Source: Chloroflexota bacterium
GTDB taxonomy: Bacteria > Chloroflexota > Dehalococcoidia > Lucifugimonadales > QGNO01
Assembly (NCBI GenBank): GCA_003228195.2
Contig: QGNO01000004.1
Span: forward strand, 29,452-93,451
Direction of reading: 5' to 3'
Length of the DNA stretch: 64,000 bases
Part shown: piece by piece, positions 42,178-52,334 of the stretch
Numbering within the stretch: position 1 is the stretch's first letter
How the letters are laid out: each line of letters opens with the position of its first letter
Made by a program: the position numbers and the translations under genes
Notes under the pieces: model-generated
Told to the model about the DNA's origin: nothing
What the model saw: only the letters and a program-made list of their open reading frames with translations
Database searches by the model: none

Positions 42178-43832
42178 TGAACCATACTACTGAGTACATC
42201 TCTTATCAGAGTATCCGGGACATCATCTTTTACTACAGCTTCTCCTAAATCCTTCAAGAGCACCCAACGCAACCGAGAACCCTCAGCTTTCTTGTCCAAA
42301 GCCATCGCAGCGTTCACCATTTCCATATCAACCTGAGGAATGTTTACAGGCAAGCCAAATGAGCGGAGAACTCTTTCCTGTCTATCCACTAGCGTATTAG
42401 CAGTGATGCCAAGTCCGTTTCCAATCTTAGCCGCTGCCATCATTCCAATAGCTACGGCTTCACCGTGAAGCAAAACGCCATATTCAGTTGCAGCCTCCAA
42501 GGCATGCCCTAAAGTGTGTCCATAGTTAAGCAAAGTCCTATAACCCAAAGTTTCCCGTTCATCCAATGAAACAATCCCAGCCTTTATGGTCATCGAGCGC
42601 TTTATCACATCAGTAGCAATTAAGTGGTCCAAATCAAGCAACCGTTCCTTCTCACTTTCAAAAATTTCAAATAACCCAGGATCCAATATAAGCCCATGTT
42701 TGATCCCTTCCGCCCAACCTTCCACAGCTTCTCTTCTCGGCAGTGTAACTAGCGTTGATACATCTGCGACTACCATTAACGGTTGATGAAAAGCACCTAC
42801 TAGGTTCTTCCCCTGTTTTAAATCGATAGCAGTTTTGCCACCTATGGAAGCATCCATCATTGCTGCTACGCTAGTAGGTGCCTGGACAAAGTTCATCCCT
42901 CGGTTATAGGTAGATGCAACAAATCCAGCAAGATCCCCCACTACCCCTCCCCCAAGCGCAATTACTGTTTCATCACGTTTTGCCCTGTTAACAGCTAACC
43001 AATCATAAATTCTTCCTGCGGTATCCAGAGTCTTATTAACCTCGCCCGCTTCAAAACAGAAAAGCTTCGCCTCTATGCCGGAAAGCTCTAACGCCTTCAG
43101 TAGTCCATCACCGTAAAAGCCAGCGACAATATTATCTGATATGACGTAGGCAGGGTTAGGTCGTCCTATATCATTCAACAGCTCACCCAACTGCCCAAGA
43201 AGGCTCCAACCAACCAAAAGAGGGCACTCACCAGTTCTCGAATTTACTATTGAAACAAATTCTGGGCTCTTCTTTATTGAATCACTAGCATTAACCACTT
43301 TTCCGGAAAATCTTGTCCAAATACGAACAATTTCCTCGGCGACCTCCTGAACGGAAAGACGGTCTGTATGAACAGTCCAATCAGCAGTAGCATATGCAGG
43401 TTGGCGTTCAGCTTTTTGGGAACGGATGCTCTTCAATGGATCCTCACTATTGAGTAACGGGCGGATTGCCTCTTCCCCATAAACCTCTTCTTGTTTTTCC
43501 AAACGGTCGCGAATTGTTTCCGGTTTGGCGTCCAAGCTAACTATCAAGCCAGTAGCTCTCATAACTTTCAAGTTCTCCTGAACTGTGATAGCCCCGCCAC
43601 CAACTGCAACAACCCTATTCTCTCCCTCGCAAGCAATCTGGACAGCCTCCCCTTCTTTAGTACGGAAGTACTCCTCTCCGTGATCATTAAATATTGCTGA
43701 GATGAGTTTGCCCTCTCTCTCGACAATATGTTGATCAGTATCTATAAATTCCCAACCCAAGATATGGGCCACCACCTTTCCTACGGTAGACTTACCAGTG
43801 CCTGCGTATCCTGTAATAATAATATTTTGCAA
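42174..43832 (-). CDS. aroKB: Fused shikimate kinase / 3-dehydroquinate synthase
   Basis: N-term GYAGTGKSTVGKVVAHILGWEFIDTDQHIV (AroK); C-term ALGGGVVGDLAGFVASTYNRGMNFVQAPTSVAAMMDASIGGKTAID (AroB). Confidence 0.96.
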   Translation of the reverse strand: MQNIIITGYAGTGKSTVGKVVAHILGWEFIDTDQHIVEREGKLISAIFNDHGEEYFRTKEGEAVQIACEGENRVVAVGGGAITVQENLKVMRATGLIVSLDAKPETIRDRLEKQEEVYGEEAIRPLLNSEDPLKSIRSQKAERQPAYATADWTVHTDRLSVQEVAEEIVRIWTRFSGKVVNASDSIKKSPEFVSIVNSRTGECPLLVGWSLLGQLGELLNDIGRPNPAYVISDNIVAGFYGDGLLKALELSGIEAKLFCFEAGEVNKTLDTAGRIYDWLAVNRAKRDETVIALGGGVVGDLAGFVASTYNRGMNFVQAPTSVAAMMDASIGGKTAIDLKQGKNLVGAFHQPLMVVADVSTLVTLPRREAVEGWAEGIKHGLILDPGLFEIFESEKERLLDLDHLIATDVIKRSMTIKAGIVSLDERETLGYRTLLNYGHTLGHALEAATEYGVLLHGEAVAIGMMAAAKIGNGLGITANTLVDRQERVLRSFGLPVNIPQVDMEMVNAAMALDKKAEGSRLRWVLLKDLGEAVVKDDVPDTLIRDVLSSMVH

Positions 43833-43891
43833 ATCAGACTTCCTTGGTGAGCTCAGCCTATACGTTTGGCTGGCTAAAATCCTTCACAGAT

Positions 43892-44323
43892 TTAGATGGC
43901 CTTTCTCATCTCAATATGGAGTATCCCCGCCTCCATAAAAGTGTCTCCGTGTTCATGATACCCACTATTAACATAGAATTCTTTAACGTAGTTTTGAGCG
44001 TGTAGAATCACAGTCTTGATTCCCAACTTCAAAGCCTCATTTTCCAAGAACCCCAATATAGCAGACCCAATACCGTGGCCTCTCAGCGAAGACTCAACCG
44101 CCATTCTCCCAATTCGAGCCTCCGTATCATTATCAATGATTAGCCTACCGGTACCAACGATGTCACCTGAAAAATAAGCCACTGCATGCAAGGCGGCACC
44201 ATCAAATTCATCAATTTCCAGATCCGGGGGAATACCCTGCTCTTCTATAAATACGCGTGACCTAATAACCTTGATGGCCTCGAATTCATCTTCAGAATCC
44301 AATCTTTTTACTGTGACAGCCAT
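43892..44323 (-). CDS. GNAT-family N-acetyltransferase
   Basis: GTGRLIIDNDTEARIGRMAVESSLRGHGIGSAILGFLENEA. Confidence 0.93.
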   Translation of the reverse strand: MAVTVKRLDSEDEFEAIKVIRSRVFIEEQGIPPDLEIDEFDGAALHAVAYFSGDIVGTGRLIIDNDTEARIGRMAVESSLRGHGIGSAILGFLENEALKLGIKTVILHAQNYVKEFYVNSGYHEHGDTFMEAGILHIEMRKAI

Positions 44324-44349
44324 GAAATCTAATTATATCAAAACTTGGA

Positions 44350-45387
44350 TTATGAAATGCGCAAAACTATTTTGCCGAACACATCCCTGGACTCCATAAG
44401 CCTATGCGCCTCCCTAGCTTCGTCCAGCGGAAACACACGATACACTACGCCGCGCAACGAACCTAAATTTACAAGATTCATGAAATCCTTGAATTCTCTT
44501 CTACTACGAGTCCCAGAACCCATTATGTTAAGCCCCTTTGCAAACAGTTGCCCAAGGTGCAAGTCTACCCAATGGCCAGAAGTCACTCCACACGTAACGA
44601 ACCTACCACCCCTCCTCAAACTAGCATAACTTTCTTCCCATAAAGAAGCACCAACGCTGTCGAAGATTACGTCGACTCCATCACCATCAGTAAGGTCTCT
44701 CACAAAACTTCTGAATGCGGGATTAGCATTGTAGTTGAAGCCAGCCTCGGCTCCCAATTCCTTCGACTTATCTATCTTGAAGTCACTACCGGCCGTAACT
44801 AGTACTCTCGCATTCATAGCCCGGGCAACCTGGATCCCCGCTGTTCCCACCCCACTCCCAGCCGCATTAATTAAAACGGTCTCACCCGGTCGCAATCCAG
44901 CCCTAGTAACTAAACAGTGCCAGGCGGTGTGAAAAACCAAAGGTATGGACGCAGCTTCTTCGTACGACATCCAATCCGGAACCGAATGAATATTTTGATA
45001 TGGTGCTTTGACATATTGAGCATAACCCCCCCAGAGATCAACCCCCATGTTTTTCGGTCTTCGACACAGTTCGTCATATCCGATAATGCAGTATTCGCAA
45101 CTGTCACATTTGATCACATAGTCGACCAACACCCGCTGTCCTACTTGAATATCTGGGACCCCTGAACCTACTGAAGCCACTTCCCCGGCCATATCCTCTC
45201 CGAGGACATGAGGAAAAGACGGGACTTTCACCCCGTTTTCTCCAGCTCGCGCATACAAATCGAGATGATTGAGCGCAGCCGCATGAATTCTAACTAACAC
45301 CTCTCCTTTCCCTACTTCGGGCTCAGGAAGTTCCCCCACAACCAACTCCTCAACGCCGCCTTGTTGTTGAATGTATACTGCTTTCAT
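44350..45387 (-). CDS. Zinc-binding alcohol dehydrogenase / quinone oxidoreductase
   Basis: MKAVYIQQQGGVEELVVGELPEPEVGKGEVLVRIHAAALNHLDL; NAAGSGVGTAGIQVARAM; structural Zn Cys cluster CDSCEYCIIGYDELC. Confidence 0.93.
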   Translation of the reverse strand: MKAVYIQQQGGVEELVVGELPEPEVGKGEVLVRIHAAALNHLDLYARAGENGVKVPSFPHVLGEDMAGEVASVGSGVPDIQVGQRVLVDYVIKCDSCEYCIIGYDELCRRPKNMGVDLWGGYAQYVKAPYQNIHSVPDWMSYEEAASIPLVFHTAWHCLVTRAGLRPGETVLINAAGSGVGTAGIQVARAMNARVLVTAGSDFKIDKSKELGAEAGFNYNANPAFRSFVRDLTDGDGVDVIFDSVGASLWEESYASLRRGGRFVTCGVTSGHWVDLHLGQLFAKGLNIMGSGTRSRREFKDFMNLVNLGSLRGVVYRVFPLDEAREAHRLMESRDVFGKIVLRIS

Positions 45388-45496
45388 GTCAAAAATCCTT
45401 CGCGGGTTTATTCGCCATTGACTAGATCGTTCTTTATTTGCCACATTGGCAAGACTAACGATAAATAAGGCAAAATCACATCGAGCAAATCGTACC

Positions 45497-46324
45497 ATGT
45501 CTTTAAACGAATTGAAGCAGTCTATAGATAAATTGGCGGATCACATGAAACAAAATCACTGGGGTCTGTTTTGTGACATAGACGGCACCATTTCAGACAT
45601 TTATCGAACGCCGGACGTTGCAAAGATACGCCCTTCGATCAGAAAGGCTTTGGCAGCCATTCGACCTCATCTGGCAGTGACAGCTATTGTCACTGGGCGT
45701 CAAATTTCCGAGGCTATGGAAATGGTAGAATTAGAAGATGTAACCTATTTTGGAACTTACGGGCTCGAGAAGTGGGACAAGGGGTTGCTAACCGTGTCAG
45801 AGGAGGCTTCTCAATATACAGAAAGACTAAGAATGACATCCAGTGCTATTGCTACGAATCTTTCAACTCCGGAGGTCATCATCCAAGAAAAACCATTAGG
45901 GCTCTCCCTCCATTATCGCCAAGCCAAGAAGCCGATTCACATCAGAAACCAAATACTGACAGTAATCGAATCCACAGGAGCATCAGACTGGATGAAAATA
46001 TCCGAGGGTCGCATGGTTGTAGAACTGTCGTTGCCGGTAGAGATTGATAAAGGCACGTGTATAAACTGGTTAGTGGACGAACAAAATCTTACCGGGTTAA
46101 TAGTTATAGGAGATGACTTATCAGATATAAGCATGTTCGAAGCTGCTCATCATTTTCAGACCACCTTAGGAACACATGCGTTCAATATCGGGGTAATAGA
46201 GGAAGAAACCCCAAATGAGGTTATTGATAAGGTCAACTATAAGCTGGACGGCGTTGATGAGGTGGAAGCATTTCTTACTTGGCTAAGCGAGAAACTAGAT
46301 TCGAATTGTGACATTAATTTGTGA
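45497..46324 (+). CDS. Trehalose-6-phosphate phosphatase-like HAD protein
   Basis: WGLFCDIDGTISDIYRTPDVAKI; TAIVTGRQISEAMEMV; VVELSLPVEIDKGTCINWLV; IVIGDDLSDISMFEAA. Confidence 0.88.
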   Translation: MSLNELKQSIDKLADHMKQNHWGLFCDIDGTISDIYRTPDVAKIRPSIRKALAAIRPHLAVTAIVTGRQISEAMEMVELEDVTYFGTYGLEKWDKGLLTVSEEASQYTERLRMTSSAIATNLSTPEVIIQEKPLGLSLHYRQAKKPIHIRNQILTVIESTGASDWMKISEGRMVVELSLPVEIDKGTCINWLVDEQNLTGLIVIGDDLSDISMFEAAHHFQTTLGTHAFNIGVIEEETPNEVIDKVNYKLDGVDEVEAFLTWLSEKLDSNCDINL

Positions 46325-46349
46325 CGATCACGCTCGTCACAAATTAATG
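46312..46349. terminator. 15-bp perfect hairpin spanning the otsB-like stop codon, no clear U-tract
   Basis: CATTAATTTGTGACG-atcacgct-CGTCACAAATTAATG. Confidence 0.55.
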
Positions 46350-46398
46350 CGATCGTTATAATTTCCGCTAAGTACTTTTTGATCCAGCAATGCTTGCG

Positions 46399-46427
46399 TT
46401 GACACCCCTAACTCCGGCACCTAAAAT
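46399..46427 (+). promoter_or_regulatory. Candidate sigma70-type promoter for alaS
   Basis: TTGACA-17 nt-TAAAAT. Confidence 0.5.
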
Positions 46428-46464
46428 TTGACTTTCAACATCTATACCTATCACAGCCAAAACA

Positions 46465-49137
46465 TTGAAGAGTTCAACTGATATAAGATCTGGCTTTCTA
46501 GAGTTCTTTCGAGAGAAGGGTCATTTAGTCATGCCCAGTTCGTCATTAATACCTCCGCCTGATGACCCAACACTATTGTTAACGAGTGCGGGGATGGTCC
46601 AATTCAAACCTTATTTTCTCGGAGAACAGGTTCCGCCTAATCCCACCATGACGAGTGCCCAAAAATGCTTCCGTGTGACTGACGTAGACGAGGTCGGAGA
46701 CGCAAGTCATCTTACGTTCTTCGAAATGCTTGGAAACTTCAGCGTAGGGGCATATTTTAAGGAAAAAGCGGTCCAGTGGGCATGGGAGTTTGTGACCGAA
46801 AGAATGGGCTTGCCAGAAGAAAGGCTTTGGGCAAGTATTTATAAGGATGACGACGAAGCAAGGAATTTATGGCTACGTACGGGATTACCTGAAGAACGTA
46901 TACGCAGATTTGATGAAAAAGAGAACTTCTGGGGACCTGCAGGCGACGAAGGTCCATGCGGGCCGTCTAGTGAAATCCATTATGACTTCGGTGGAAGCTG
47001 CCGGATAGGTTTATCCGAGGAGAAATGTGGCCCAAACTGCGAATGCGGAAGATTCTTGGAGCTATGGAATCTCGTCTTCATGCAACTATACCAAGATAAA
47101 GATGGAAAACGCTCTCCTCTACCGAATCCAAACATAGATACAGGAATGGGCTTAGAGAGAGCGTGTCTAATTCTCCAAGGAGTTGACTCAATCTATGACA
47201 CTGACCTATTCAAGCCCATAGTTGACAAAGTTTGTCACATATCTGGCAAATCTTATGGGGAAAATGAAGAAACCGACGTAGCCATAAGGGTCCTCGCTGA
47301 GCACGCAAGGAGCGCTTCTTTTCTTATTGCCGACAGCGTAGTTCCAGATAACCAAGGCCGTGGATATGTTCTTCGTAGGCTCATACGACGCGCTATCCGA
47401 TTCGCCCGTAAGTTAGGCCTTGAAACTGGGATAAATGAAAACCTTGGTGATAAAACCAAGTCCATTCTAGCCATGATAGCCGAGGTAGTAATAAATCACT
47501 CCGAAGAAGTGTATCCAAATCTTGGGGAAGGACGTGCTTTCATACTGCGAGTGCTACAGCAGGAAGAAGAAAGATTTAGCCAAGTATACGAAACAGGAAT
47601 GGCAATTCTAAATGAAATGCTCAAGGCTAGCACAAGTGGTTCCATTAGCGGAAAGGACACATTCGTGCTCTACGATACCTACGGATTTCCTTTCGAGGTA
47701 ACTTCCGAAATCGCTCAGGAACATGGGATTACGGTGAACATGCCTGACTTTGAAAAGGAAATGAACCTACAGAGAGAACGTGGCAAAGCAGCAAGTAGCT
47801 CGTTTGGAGGTCATTTCGATGCTCACCGGCAGTTTCAGAATATGGGTATACAAGAAGTATCTTTCCTTGGCTACGATACAACAAGCTCTCCATCTACAGT
47901 CATAGGAATAATGATAGATGGGGCACCTGTAGAAAAAGCGACCAAAGGGCAATCAATAGCGGTAATTCTCAAAGAAACGCCATTCTATCCAGAAGGGGGC
48001 GGTCAAGTCGGGGATAAAGGCTTGATCGAAGGCAAGGATTTCAATATACAAGTTATTGACACCCAGTCACCAGTAGCAGGGATTATTGTACATTCCGGTG
48101 AAATCCTTGAAGGTTCAGTAATCAACGGTGCGGAGATTGTCGCTAGTGTTGATGCAGAAAGGAGATTGGACGCCGCTCGTAACCACACTGCGACTCACCT
48201 ACTCCATGCTGCACTAAGAGTGGTTCTCGGCAATCATGTCAGACAAGCCGGCTCTATGGTAACTCCTGACAGGCTAAGATTCGATTTCACGCATGTGAGT
48301 CAAATGACTAAAGAAGAACTGGAACAGGTCGAGAAATTAGTAAACTACCGAATTAAATCTAACGTTCCAGTAATGAAACGCGAAACGACATTCAGAGAGG
48401 CTGTTTCACAGGGAGCCCTGGCGTTTTTTGGAGATAGATACGCAGACGAAGTCAGGGTCGTAGAGATAGCAAACGGGGATAGATTCAGCTTCGAAGTCTG
48501 CGGGGGTACTCACGTCAGAGCGACCGGAGATATCGGCTATTGCCATGTTACTGGTGAAAATGGTGTTGGGGCAGGAATGAGACGCCTGGAAGCCGTCACC
48601 GGCAAGGCCGCAGAAGCTCTTATAAATGAACGAGCTGACTTGCTGAGCCGAGTGTCTGAACAACTAGATACCTCATCAAATAATTTAGAGGCGAGAGTCG
48701 CCTCATTACTTGCAGAACTATCTAAGTTGAGAAAAGACATTGCATCTACTGAAAGGGCAAGTGGCAAGGATCAAGCTGAAGCATTACTGAGCGCTGCTAA
48801 AAACATTAAAGGATTCAAGCTTGTCTCAGGTAAAGTCGAAACGAATTCAAACGAGGCGCTAAGGGAATTGGGCGACTTGCTAAAAGGAAAGTTAGGTAGC
48901 GGTGTTGTAGTGGTAGGATCCGTTATCAATAACGCTCCAACCATTCTGGTCATGATAACGAAAGACCTAGTAAATAAGGGCTTAAATGCAGGCGAAGCCG
49001 TCAAAGCAGGGGCTACCTTGATAGGCGGAGGCGGAGGGGGGCGAGCGGACATTGCACAGGCTGGCGGCAATTTGAAAGATCGGCTTGAAGAGGGGATGCA
49101 AGCCTCCGTAGAAAGCTTAGCAAATCAGATAGAATGA
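46465..49137 (+). CDS. alaS: Alanyl-tRNA synthetase
   Basis: IRSGFLEFFREKGHLVMPSSSLIPPPDDPTLLLTSAGMVQFKPYFLG; HTATHLLHAAL; TTG start. Confidence 0.99.
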   Translation: MKSSTDIRSGFLEFFREKGHLVMPSSSLIPPPDDPTLLLTSAGMVQFKPYFLGEQVPPNPTMTSAQKCFRVTDVDEVGDASHLTFFEMLGNFSVGAYFKEKAVQWAWEFVTERMGLPEERLWASIYKDDDEARNLWLRTGLPEERIRRFDEKENFWGPAGDEGPCGPSSEIHYDFGGSCRIGLSEEKCGPNCECGRFLELWNLVFMQLYQDKDGKRSPLPNPNIDTGMGLERACLILQGVDSIYDTDLFKPIVDKVCHISGKSYGENEETDVAIRVLAEHARSASFLIADSVVPDNQGRGYVLRRLIRRAIRFARKLGLETGINENLGDKTKSILAMIAEVVINHSEEVYPNLGEGRAFILRVLQQEEERFSQVYETGMAILNEMLKASTSGSISGKDTFVLYDTYGFPFEVTSEIAQEHGITVNMPDFEKEMNLQRERGKAASSSFGGHFDAHRQFQNMGIQEVSFLGYDTTSSPSTVIGIMIDGAPVEKATKGQSIAVILKETPFYPEGGGQVGDKGLIEGKDFNIQVIDTQSPVAGIIVHSGEILEGSVINGAEIVASVDAERRLDAARNHTATHLLHAALRVVLGNHVRQAGSMVTPDRLRFDFTHVSQMTKEELEQVEKLVNYRIKSNVPVMKRETTFREAVSQGALAFFGDRYADEVRVVEIANGDRFSFEVCGGTHVRATGDIGYCHVTGENGVGAGMRRLEAVTGKAAEALINERADLLSRVSEQLDTSSNNLEARVASLLAELSKLRKDIASTERASGKDQAEALLSAAKNIKGFKLVSGKVETNSNEALRELGDLLKGKLGSGVVVVGSVINNAPTILVMITKDLVNKGLNAGEAVKAGATLIGGGGGGRADIAQAGGNLKDRLEEGMQASVESLANQIE

Positions 49138-49553
49138 GGACTATCGGCCTTGATGTTGGCGAACGGCGAGTTGGAATTGCCATTTGTGATACAGCAGGAA
49201 TTCTTGCAACACCCTATTCAGCTATAGAAAGAAACCGCCTGGATCGGGATATCCTCGCAATAAGTGAAATAGCAGCCAAAGAGGAGGTCATGAGAATAGT
49301 AGTTGGTATGCCATTTTCACTTGACGGATCTGAGGGCTATCAAGCCAAAAAAACTTTGGTGTTTTACGAAGCTATAAAGGAAGCAGTCGCCCCCATACCT
49401 GTAGAGCTATGGGATGAACGGTTTAGCACTGATGAAGCGGCACGGAGGCTAACTGAGGCTGGAGTCACTCCATCTCGAAACAAAGCTAGATTGGATGCGT
49501 CAGCCGCAGCTGTCATTCTACAAAGTTATCTGGATACTCATCGAGTATTATGA
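49134..49553 (+). CDS. ruvX: Holliday junction resolvase-like YqgF/RuvX
   Basis: MRTIGLDVGERRVGIAICD; VELWDERFSTDEAARRL; DASAAAVILQSYLD. Confidence 0.95.
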   Translation: MRTIGLDVGERRVGIAICDTAGILATPYSAIERNRLDRDILAISEIAAKEEVMRIVVGMPFSLDGSEGYQAKKTLVFYEAIKEAVAPIPVELWDERFSTDEAARRLTEAGVTPSRNKARLDASAAAVILQSYLDTHRVL

Positions 49554-50401
49554 CAGAAAAAACGAGCAGTTTATTGGGTATTATCGGATACCCCATTGGC
49601 CATTCAGTATCGCCAGTATTTCAGCAAGCTGCTTTAAATCATGCCGGTATTGACGCCAAATATTTGGCGTGGGAAACCCCTCCCGAGAATCTGTCGGACC
49701 GCATAAATTCTCTTAAGGAATCGGGGGTAATAGGTGCAAACGTAACGGTGCCTCATAAGCAATCCGTTTTGCCCTTCTTGGATAATCTATCTAAAACAGC
49801 TCGTGAGATCGGGGCTGTAAACACTATAGTAAACGATAAAGGTGTGCTATACGGACACAACACTGATGTGTTCGGTTTCATGAAAAGCTTGCATAATGAT
49901 GGTGATTTCTTCGCGGATGGGGGTCAGAGCGCACTAGTTTTAGGAGCAGGTGGATCAGCAAAAGCAATCGCCTACGGTTTGTTACGGGACGGAATCAAAA
50001 AGTTGGTCATTTCAAACAGAACCCTGAGTCGGGCAGTGCAATTGAAAAAGGAATTAGGAAACCCCGAAAATGTGTTCGTTGCTACGCCCGAATCCACCGA
50101 TATGCTCCGTGACCATCACTTAATAGTAAACTGTACTACACTCGGAATGAAGCACGGACCAGGAGAAGATAAATCACCGCTCTCCCCAGAGCACATATCT
50201 AAGGGCACGGTGGTTTTCGATCTAGTGTACAACCCACGAAGAACTCCATTAATTAAGGAGGCAATGGGGATCGGTGCACGGGCGATTTCTGGTCTACCTA
50301 TGCTTATTTATCAAGGCGCTGAGGCTTTCCGTTTATGGACCGGTATTAACCCACCAACAGAAGTCATGTTTGACGCGGCTGAGAACGCTCTTAAAGGATA
50401 A
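49550..50401 (+). CDS. aroE: Shikimate dehydrogenase
   Basis: GIIGYPIGHSVSPVFQQAALNHAGIDA; GANVTVPHK; ALVLGAGGSAKAIAYGL. Confidence 0.96.
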   Translation: MTEKTSSLLGIIGYPIGHSVSPVFQQAALNHAGIDAKYLAWETPPENLSDRINSLKESGVIGANVTVPHKQSVLPFLDNLSKTAREIGAVNTIVNDKGVLYGHNTDVFGFMKSLHNDGDFFADGGQSALVLGAGGSAKAIAYGLLRDGIKKLVISNRTLSRAVQLKKELGNPENVFVATPESTDMLRDHHLIVNCTTLGMKHGPGEDKSPLSPEHISKGTVVFDLVYNPRRTPLIKEAMGIGARAISGLPMLIYQGAEAFRLWTGINPPTEVMFDAAENALKG

Positions 50402-50517
50402 ATGGTAAAGCCAAAGGTGCTACTGGTTGAAGGTTAGACGCAATAATCCTAAAATGAAGCAGCACTCTGTTTAATAATTAAATTAAAATAACGATATATT
50501 ATTAAGGGAATCGATAT

Positions 50518-51732
50518 ATGTTCAGGTATTTCACCGCTGGAGAATCGCATGGGAAAGGACTTACGGTTATAGTTGAAGGTCTTCCCGCTGGTATCCCTGT
50601 AAGCGAAAATTACATACTTAACGATATGGGTCGCCGTCAACAAGGGTACGGAAGAGGGCCAAGACAACAGATAGAACAAGATAGGGCAGAAATTCTGTCT
50701 GGAGTACGTCACGGATACACGCTTGGAAGTCCAATTGGAATGTGGATAGAAAACCGTGACTTTGCAAACTGGACAGAGGCGATGGCCATAGATCCTGTTG
50801 GCGAAGATGCAAAAATAAGAAGGGTCACTCGCTTGAGACCCGGCCATGCTGACTTTCCAGGCATTATGAAATATGGGCATCACGACGTTCGCAACATCCT
50901 GGAGCGGGCCAGCGCACGGGAAACAGCTGCGCGGGTAGCCGCAGGAGCTTTGGCCCGCCGCTTCCTAGAAGAATTTGGAATATCGATACATAGCCACGTC
51001 GTTTCAATCGGTGACGTCAAAGCTAACGTACCAGACAAAATCGACTGGAATGGTGTGGAATCATCCCCAGTCCGATGTGCTGATAAACAAGCCGAAGCAG
51101 ATATGATTAAACATATCGACAAGGCTCGTGACACTGGTAATACCGCTGGCGGAGTCTTCGAAGTAGTCGCAGAGAACGTGCCTGTTGGTTTGGGAAGTCA
51201 CATTCACTGGGATCGAAAATTAGATGGATTGATTGGCCAAGCCATGATGAGCATAAATGCTGTAAAAGGAGTTGAGATAGGGCACGGTTTTGCCAATACC
51301 GAGAAACCTGGCTCGGAAGTCCACGACATAATTGAGCCGTGGAGCGGAGACAGGAGACCTTTTCACCACATCACAAACAAAGCCGGGGGAATCGAGGGCG
51401 GCATGAGTAATGGAGAACCCGTTGTGGCTCGAGTAGCCCTAAAACCCATATCTACCCTTAGCAAACCATTGCCTTCCGTTGACCTTGCCACTGGGAAAAG
51501 AGTCAAGGCCCACTATGAAAGAAGTGATATCTGCCAAGTCCCCCCGGCGTGCGTCATAGGGGAATCCACAATGGCCCTTGTCTTAGTGGGTGTTTTCCTG
51601 GAAAAGTTTGGCGGAGACCATCTCCAAGAAACTTTGTACAATTTCAACGGGTTCCTGGATGGGCTTAAGCAATTTAAACCACTTGAAGAGACTCCCAGTT
51701 CCGACGAACGCCCCCCAGACGACGCGGTCTAA
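50518..51732 (+). CDS. aroC: Chorismate synthase
   Basis: MFRYFTAGESHGKGLTVIVEGLPAGIPV; GRRQQGYGRGPRQQIEQDR; RPGHADFPGIMKYG. Confidence 0.99.
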   Translation: MFRYFTAGESHGKGLTVIVEGLPAGIPVSENYILNDMGRRQQGYGRGPRQQIEQDRAEILSGVRHGYTLGSPIGMWIENRDFANWTEAMAIDPVGEDAKIRRVTRLRPGHADFPGIMKYGHHDVRNILERASARETAARVAAGALARRFLEEFGISIHSHVVSIGDVKANVPDKIDWNGVESSPVRCADKQAEADMIKHIDKARDTGNTAGGVFEVVAENVPVGLGSHIHWDRKLDGLIGQAMMSINAVKGVEIGHGFANTEKPGSEVHDIIEPWSGDRRPFHHITNKAGGIEGGMSNGEPVVARVALKPISTLSKPLPSVDLATGKRVKAHYERSDICQVPPACVIGESTMALVLVGVFLEKFGGDHLQETLYNFNGFLDGLKQFKPLEETPSSDERPPDDAV

Positions 51733-51796
51733 ACACGCGCTTAGTATCTATTGACACTGAATGGCTAACTTTGATACGGTCTTCGCAGCACAATAC

Positions 51797-51811
51797 TGAT
51801 ACTTTGTCTCA
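51797..51811. promoter_or_regulatory. Candidate Fur-family operator (copy 1, upstream of the regulator)
   Basis: TGATACTTTGTCTCA; 14/15 identical to the perfect palindrome upstream of znuA. Confidence 0.6.
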
Positions 51812-51813
51812 TT

Positions 51814-52236
51814 ATGACTACACAATTATCAACAACCGACTTGATCGCGACAATCGAAGACCTAGGGTATAAGATTACGACTCCTCGTCGGGATCTAATT
51901 AATCTCCTAGGTAACAAGAACGAGGGATTCACTGCAGAGGAAATAAGCAAAGAGCTAAGTCATGTCGGCAGAGCTACTGTTTACAGAACACTGCAATTAC
52001 TGCTAGCTGCCGGGTTAATATGCAAGCTGGCTATGCCAGATATCACTCCCAGATATGCCCTGTCGAGGCTGGGCCACCATCACCACACCGTTTGCAACAA
52101 ATGCGGCGCCATAAAAGAATTTCGCGATTCAACAATAGAAAGACTATTAAAAGCAGCTGAACCAGATATCGACGGACAACTGGTCGGGCATCGAATAGAG
52201 TTTTACATTCTCTGTAAAACTTGCATAGAAAAGTAG
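51814..52236 (+). CDS. Fur-family metalloregulator (likely Zur-type from context)
   Basis: YKITTPRRDLINLL, GRATVYRTLQLLLAAGLI, HHHTVCNKCGAIKEF, CKTC; next to zinc ABC transporter. Confidence 0.93.
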   Translation: MTTQLSTTDLIATIEDLGYKITTPRRDLINLLGNKNEGFTAEEISKELSHVGRATVYRTLQLLLAAGLICKLAMPDITPRYALSRLGHHHHTVCNKCGAIKEFRDSTIERLLKAAEPDIDGQLVGHRIEFYILCKTCIEK

Positions 52237-52284
52237 ATTCTAAATGGAATATATATACAGCATCCTACAATCTATCTATCATAT

Positions 52285-52299
52285 TGAGACTTTGTCTCA
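52285..52299. promoter_or_regulatory. Candidate Fur-family operator (copy 2, upstream of znuA)
   Basis: TGAGAC-TTT-GTCTCA perfect inverted repeat, 15 bp. Confidence 0.65.
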
Positions 52300-52334
52300 C
52301 CACTGTAGCGCGGCAATAGAACAATGATCTAGTA

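Noticed and set aside
45388-45498. N-terminal extension of the zinc-type dehydrogenase
   Set aside because: Overlaps the divergent trehalose-phosphatase-like gene region; homologues start at MKAVYI.
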